A stretch of DNA of 64,000 nt, taken from Cladorhizidae sp. MBARI D1340-BT2 (Eukaryota > Porifera > Demospongiae > Poecilosclerida > Cladorhizidae). Positions 60,986-64,000 of this stretch are shown here, one piece after another. The stretch is from assembly GCA_028752905.1 (NCBI GenBank), contig JAQNBH010000002.1, positions 23,757,059-23,821,058 on the forward strand. Reading direction: 5' to 3'. A program made the position numbers and the translations under genes. The notes beneath the pieces were generated by a model. That model saw nothing but the letters and a program-made list of their open reading frames with translations. It was not told where the DNA came from and did not search any database. Each line of letters begins with the position of its first letter. Within the stretch, counting starts at the first letter, position 1.

Positions 60986-62287
60986 TTTATATCAGCCGAT
61001 AGCCCTTCTAATTATCTGCCTTTTGTACTTGCCAAAATGTTGAGTACTCTAAGTATTAGGAAGTTATGATGATTTGAAGTGGTAAGGTTTGTGATTTTTC
61101 CTGGCGTTTTCCAGTTGCCAAAGCGGTGGCCTGCCAGTGAAAAACCACTACATTTATTGATAATCTGTTCACATGTTGCAGATAAGGGCCTTCTCTATCA
61201 GTTGACAAAATCTGGGACTTTGGTCTTGTTAATTAGGGCAGTTATGAATTGTATTCTTACTTGATGCTAAACATGTTCTTGATATTTGCCCTAATTTGGT
61301 CTATATGTTTCTCATTTCCCCCCCGAAAATCTTGTTTTTTTGCCGTGAAGCTCATAACTTTTCTACACTTTACCCAAAAAAGATAATCTTTATATCACCG
61401 GATAGCTCTTCTAATTATCTGTCTTTTGTACGTGCCAAAATTTTGAGTACTCTAAGTATTAGCAAGTTATGGTGATTTGAAGTGGTAAGGTTTGGGATTT
61501 TTCCTGGCGTTTTCCAGTTGCCAAAGCGGTGGCCTGCCAGTGAAAAACCACTACATTTATTGATAATCTGTTCACATGTTGCAGATAAGGGCCTTCTCTA
61601 TCAGTTGACAAAATCTGGGACTTTGGTCTTGTTAATTAGGGCAGTTATCAATTGTACTCTTACTTGATGCTAAACATGTTCTTGATATTTGCCCTAATTT
61701 GGTCTATATGTTTCTCATTTTCCCCCCGAAAATCTTGTTGTTTTGCCGTGAAGCTCATAACTTTTCTACACTTTACCCAAAAAAGATAATATTTATATCA
61801 CCGGATAGCTCTTCTAATTATCTGTCTTTTGTACGTGCCAAAATTTTGAGTACTCTAAGTATTAGCAAGTTATGGTGATTTGAAGTGGTAAGGTTTGAGA
61901 ATTTTCCTGGCGTTTTCCAGTTGCCAAAGCGGTGTCCTGCCAGTGAAAAACCACTACATTCATTGATAATCTGTTCACATGTTGCAGATAAGGGCCTTCT
62001 CTATCAGTTGACAAAATCTGGGACTTTGGTCTTGTTAATTAGGGCAGTTATGAATTGTACTCTTACTTGATGCTAAACATGTTCTTGATATTTGCCCTAA
62101 TTGGGTCTATATGTTTCTCATTTTCCCCCCGAAAATCTTTTTTTTTTGCCGTGAAGCTCATAACATTTCTACACTTTACCCAAAAAAGATAATATTTATA
62201 TCACCGGATAGTCCTTCTAATTATCTGTCTTTTGTACTTGCCAAAATGTTGAGTACTCTAAGTATTAAGAAGTTATGATGATTTGAA

Positions 62288-63096
62288 GTGGTAAGGTTTG
62301 TGATTTTTCCTGGCGTTTTCCAGTTGCCAAAGCGGTGGCCTGCCAGTGAAAAACCACTACATTTATTGATAATCTGTTCACATGTTGCAGATAAGGGCCT
62401 TCTCTATCAGTTGACAAAATCTGGGACTTTGGTCTTGTTAATTAGGGCAGTTATGAATTGTACTCTTACTTGATGCTAAACATGTTCTTGATATTTGCCC
62501 TAATTTGGACTATATTATGTTTCTCATTTTCCCCCCGAAAATCTTGTTTTTTTGCCGTGAAGCTCATAACTTTGCTACACTTTACCCAAAAAAGATAATT
62601 TTTATATCACCGAATAGCCCTTCTAATTATCTGTCTTTTGAACGTGCCAAAATGTTGAGTACTCTAAGTATTAGGAAGTTATGGTGATTTGAAGTGGTAA
62701 GGTTTGGGATTTTTCCTGGCGTTTTCCAGTTGCCAAAGCGGTGTCCTGCCAGTGAAAAACCACTACATTTATTGATAATCTGTTCACATGTTGCAGATAA
62801 GGGCCTTCTCTATCAGTTGACAAAATCTGGGACTTTGGTCTTGTTAATTAGGGCAGTTATGAATTGTACTCTTACTTGATGCTAAACATGTTCTTGATAT
62901 TTGCCCTAATTGGGTCTATATGTTTCTCATTTCCCCCCCGAAAATCTTTTTTTTTTGCCGTGAAGCTCATAACATTTCTACACTTTACCCAAAAAAGATA
63001 ATATTTATATCACCGGATAGTCCTTCTAATTATCTGTCTTTTGTACTTGCCAAAATGTTGAGTACTCTAAGTATTAAGAAGTTATGATGATTTGAA
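62288..63096 (+). repeat. One 809 bp dimer
   Basis: This is a V+G dimer of the kind at 43339. It is followed by a V half-unit at 63097 joined to a tggcctg G core at 63503, as at 54115/54521 and 45766/46172. Confidence 0.92.
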
Positions 63097-64000
63097 GTGG
63101 TAAGGTTTGTGATTTTTCCTGGCGTTTTCCAGTTGCCAAAGCGGTGGCCTGCCAGTGAAAAACCACTACATTTATTGATAATCTGTTCACATGTTGCAGA
63201 TAAGGGCCTTCTCTATCAGTTGACAAAATCTGGGACTTTGGTCTTGTTAATTAGGGCAGTTATGAATTGTACTCTTACTTGATGCTAAACATGTTCTTGA
63301 TATTTGCCCTAATTTGGACTATATTATGTTTCTCATTTTCCCCCCGAAAATCTTGTTTTTTTGCCGTGAAGCTCATAACTTTGCTACACTTTACCCAAAA
63401 AAGATAATTTTTATATCACCGAATAGCCCTTCTAATTATCTGTCTTTTGAACGTGCCAAAATGTTGAGTACTCTAAGTATTAGGAAGTTATGGTGATTTG
63501 AAGTGGTAAGGTTTGGGATTTTTCCTGGCGTTTTCCAGTTGCCAAAGCGGTGGCCTGCCAGTGAAAAACCACTACATTTATTGATAATCTGTTCACATGT
63601 TGCAGATAAGGGCCTTCTCTATCAGTTGACAAAATCTGGGACTTTGGTCTTGTTAATTAGGGCAGTTATGAATTGTACTCTTACTTGATGCTAAACATGT
63701 TCTTGATATTTGCCCTAATTTGGTCTATATGTTTCTCATTTCCCCCCCGAAAATCTTGTTTTTTTGCCGTGAAGCTCATAACTTTTTTACACTTTACCCA
63801 AAAAAGATAATTTTTATATCACCGGATAGCTCTTCTAATTATCTGTCTTTTGTACGTGCCAAAATTTTGAGTACTCTAAGTATTAGCAAGTTATGGTGAT
63901 TTGAAGTGGTAAGATTTGTGATTTTTCCTGGCGTTTTCCAGTTGCCAAAGCGGTGGCCTGCCAGTGAAAAACCACTACATTTATTGATAATCTGTTCACA

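Larger units (their letters stand above)
59404..61481 (+). repeat. Tandem 1039 bp duplication (foldback unit + V unit)
   Basis: Copies 59404-60442 and 60443-61481 have the same lengths (636 + 403) and the same markers (foldback, then gtattctt and gataatcttta). This is the only HOR in the window with two foldback inserts between L inserts. Confidence 0.9.
1..64000 (+). repeat. ~403 bp satellite array with higher-order repeats (whole window)
   Basis: The entire window is tandem copies of one AT-rich monomer, all in the same orientation. Counting from the word gaagtggtaag, there are 127 complete units and two cut ones. Unit lengths are 401-407 bp (95 units), 909 or 913 bp (20 units, with a 506 bp insert), 636 bp (10 units, with a 234 bp insert) and 315 bp (2 units, with an 88 bp deletion). 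Shared private variants recur at set distances, which shows multi-monomer higher-order repeats and local re-duplication. No stretch over 300 bp lies outside the repeat or its inserts. Such arrays are typical of eukaryotic heterochromatin. The species and the chromosomal position cannot be read from this sequence. Confidence 0.97.
59196..64000 (+). repeat. Monomer run, cores 59404-63906 (cut at window end)
   Basis: Cores are at 59404 (G, with foldback), 60040 (V), 60443 (G, second foldback), 61079 (V), 61482 (G, atcaat), 61885 (E), 62288 (V), 62694 (G), 63097 (V), 63503 (G) and 63906 (V, cut). Foldback plus V unit is tandemly repeated (1039 bp). The final cut unit has aagatttgtg, as in 46575 and 54924, which both carry an L. 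The next L would be expected to start about 105 bp past the window end. Confidence 0.92.

Noticed and set aside
1..64000. CRISPR array
   Set aside because: The repeating unit is about 403 bp with no short repeat plus unique spacer pattern, and the 'spacers' are copies of each other.

Overview
The whole 64 kb window is one head-to-tail satellite DNA array. I find no unique sequence, no recognisable protein-coding gene, and no rRNA, complete tRNA or CRISPR. It suggests a eukaryotic chromosome, most likely constitutive heterochromatin of centromeric, pericentromeric, subtelomeric or sex-chromosome type. The grounds are a long monotonous AT-rich array, a ~403 bp monomer with very similar copies, higher-order repeat (HOR) organisation and nested subrepeats. 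I do not recognise the satellite family and cannot name the lineage.

I number monomers from S, the GTG in 'gaagtggtaag' (gaaatggtaag in a few copies). There are 127 complete units starting at positions 365 to 63503, plus one cut unit at each end of the window. Each monomer has (i) a nearly invariant core, about S+18 to S+172; (ii) a short stretch, about S+170 to S+205, related to the nested subrepeat; and (iii) a variable AT-rich spacer to about S+402. Ninety-five units are plain (401-407 bp). Twenty carry a 506 bp insert (L) at S+199, giving 909 or 913 bp units. Ten carry a 234 bp rearranged foldback insert (F) at S+309, giving 636 bp units. Two share an 88 bp spacer deletion (315 bp units). 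The L insert is itself a small satellite: three ~170-179 bp units, each made of two ~85 bp halves. F is built from pieces of L, one of them inverted, and holds a 23 bp perfect palindrome arm pair around a 5 nt loop.

Layout. At 1-13.8 kb, plain monomers form irregular HORs with L every 3-4 kb. At 13.8-26.6 kb the array is regular, with an L-led HOR of 1715 bp (three cores) or about 2120 bp (four cores). From about 27.3 kb to the end it is a different domain: F inserts, an 'E' core type with a G-to-T change, a 4 bp spacer insertion after nearly every L, and local 809 bp dimer expansions. A block of left-domain type sits inside the right domain at about 35.3-37.0 kb. L copies fall into four haplotypes that follow this layout, with exceptions that record exchange.

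Nothing here behaves as a set of cooperating genes. The main open question is why about 155 bp of each monomer is almost invariant while the adjacent spacer varies freely. The core has weak tRNA-like features (D-arm-like and T-arm-like hairpins, A/B-box-like words, a downstream T run), so a Pol III-type transcript or a protein-binding element are testable hypotheses. They are not established.
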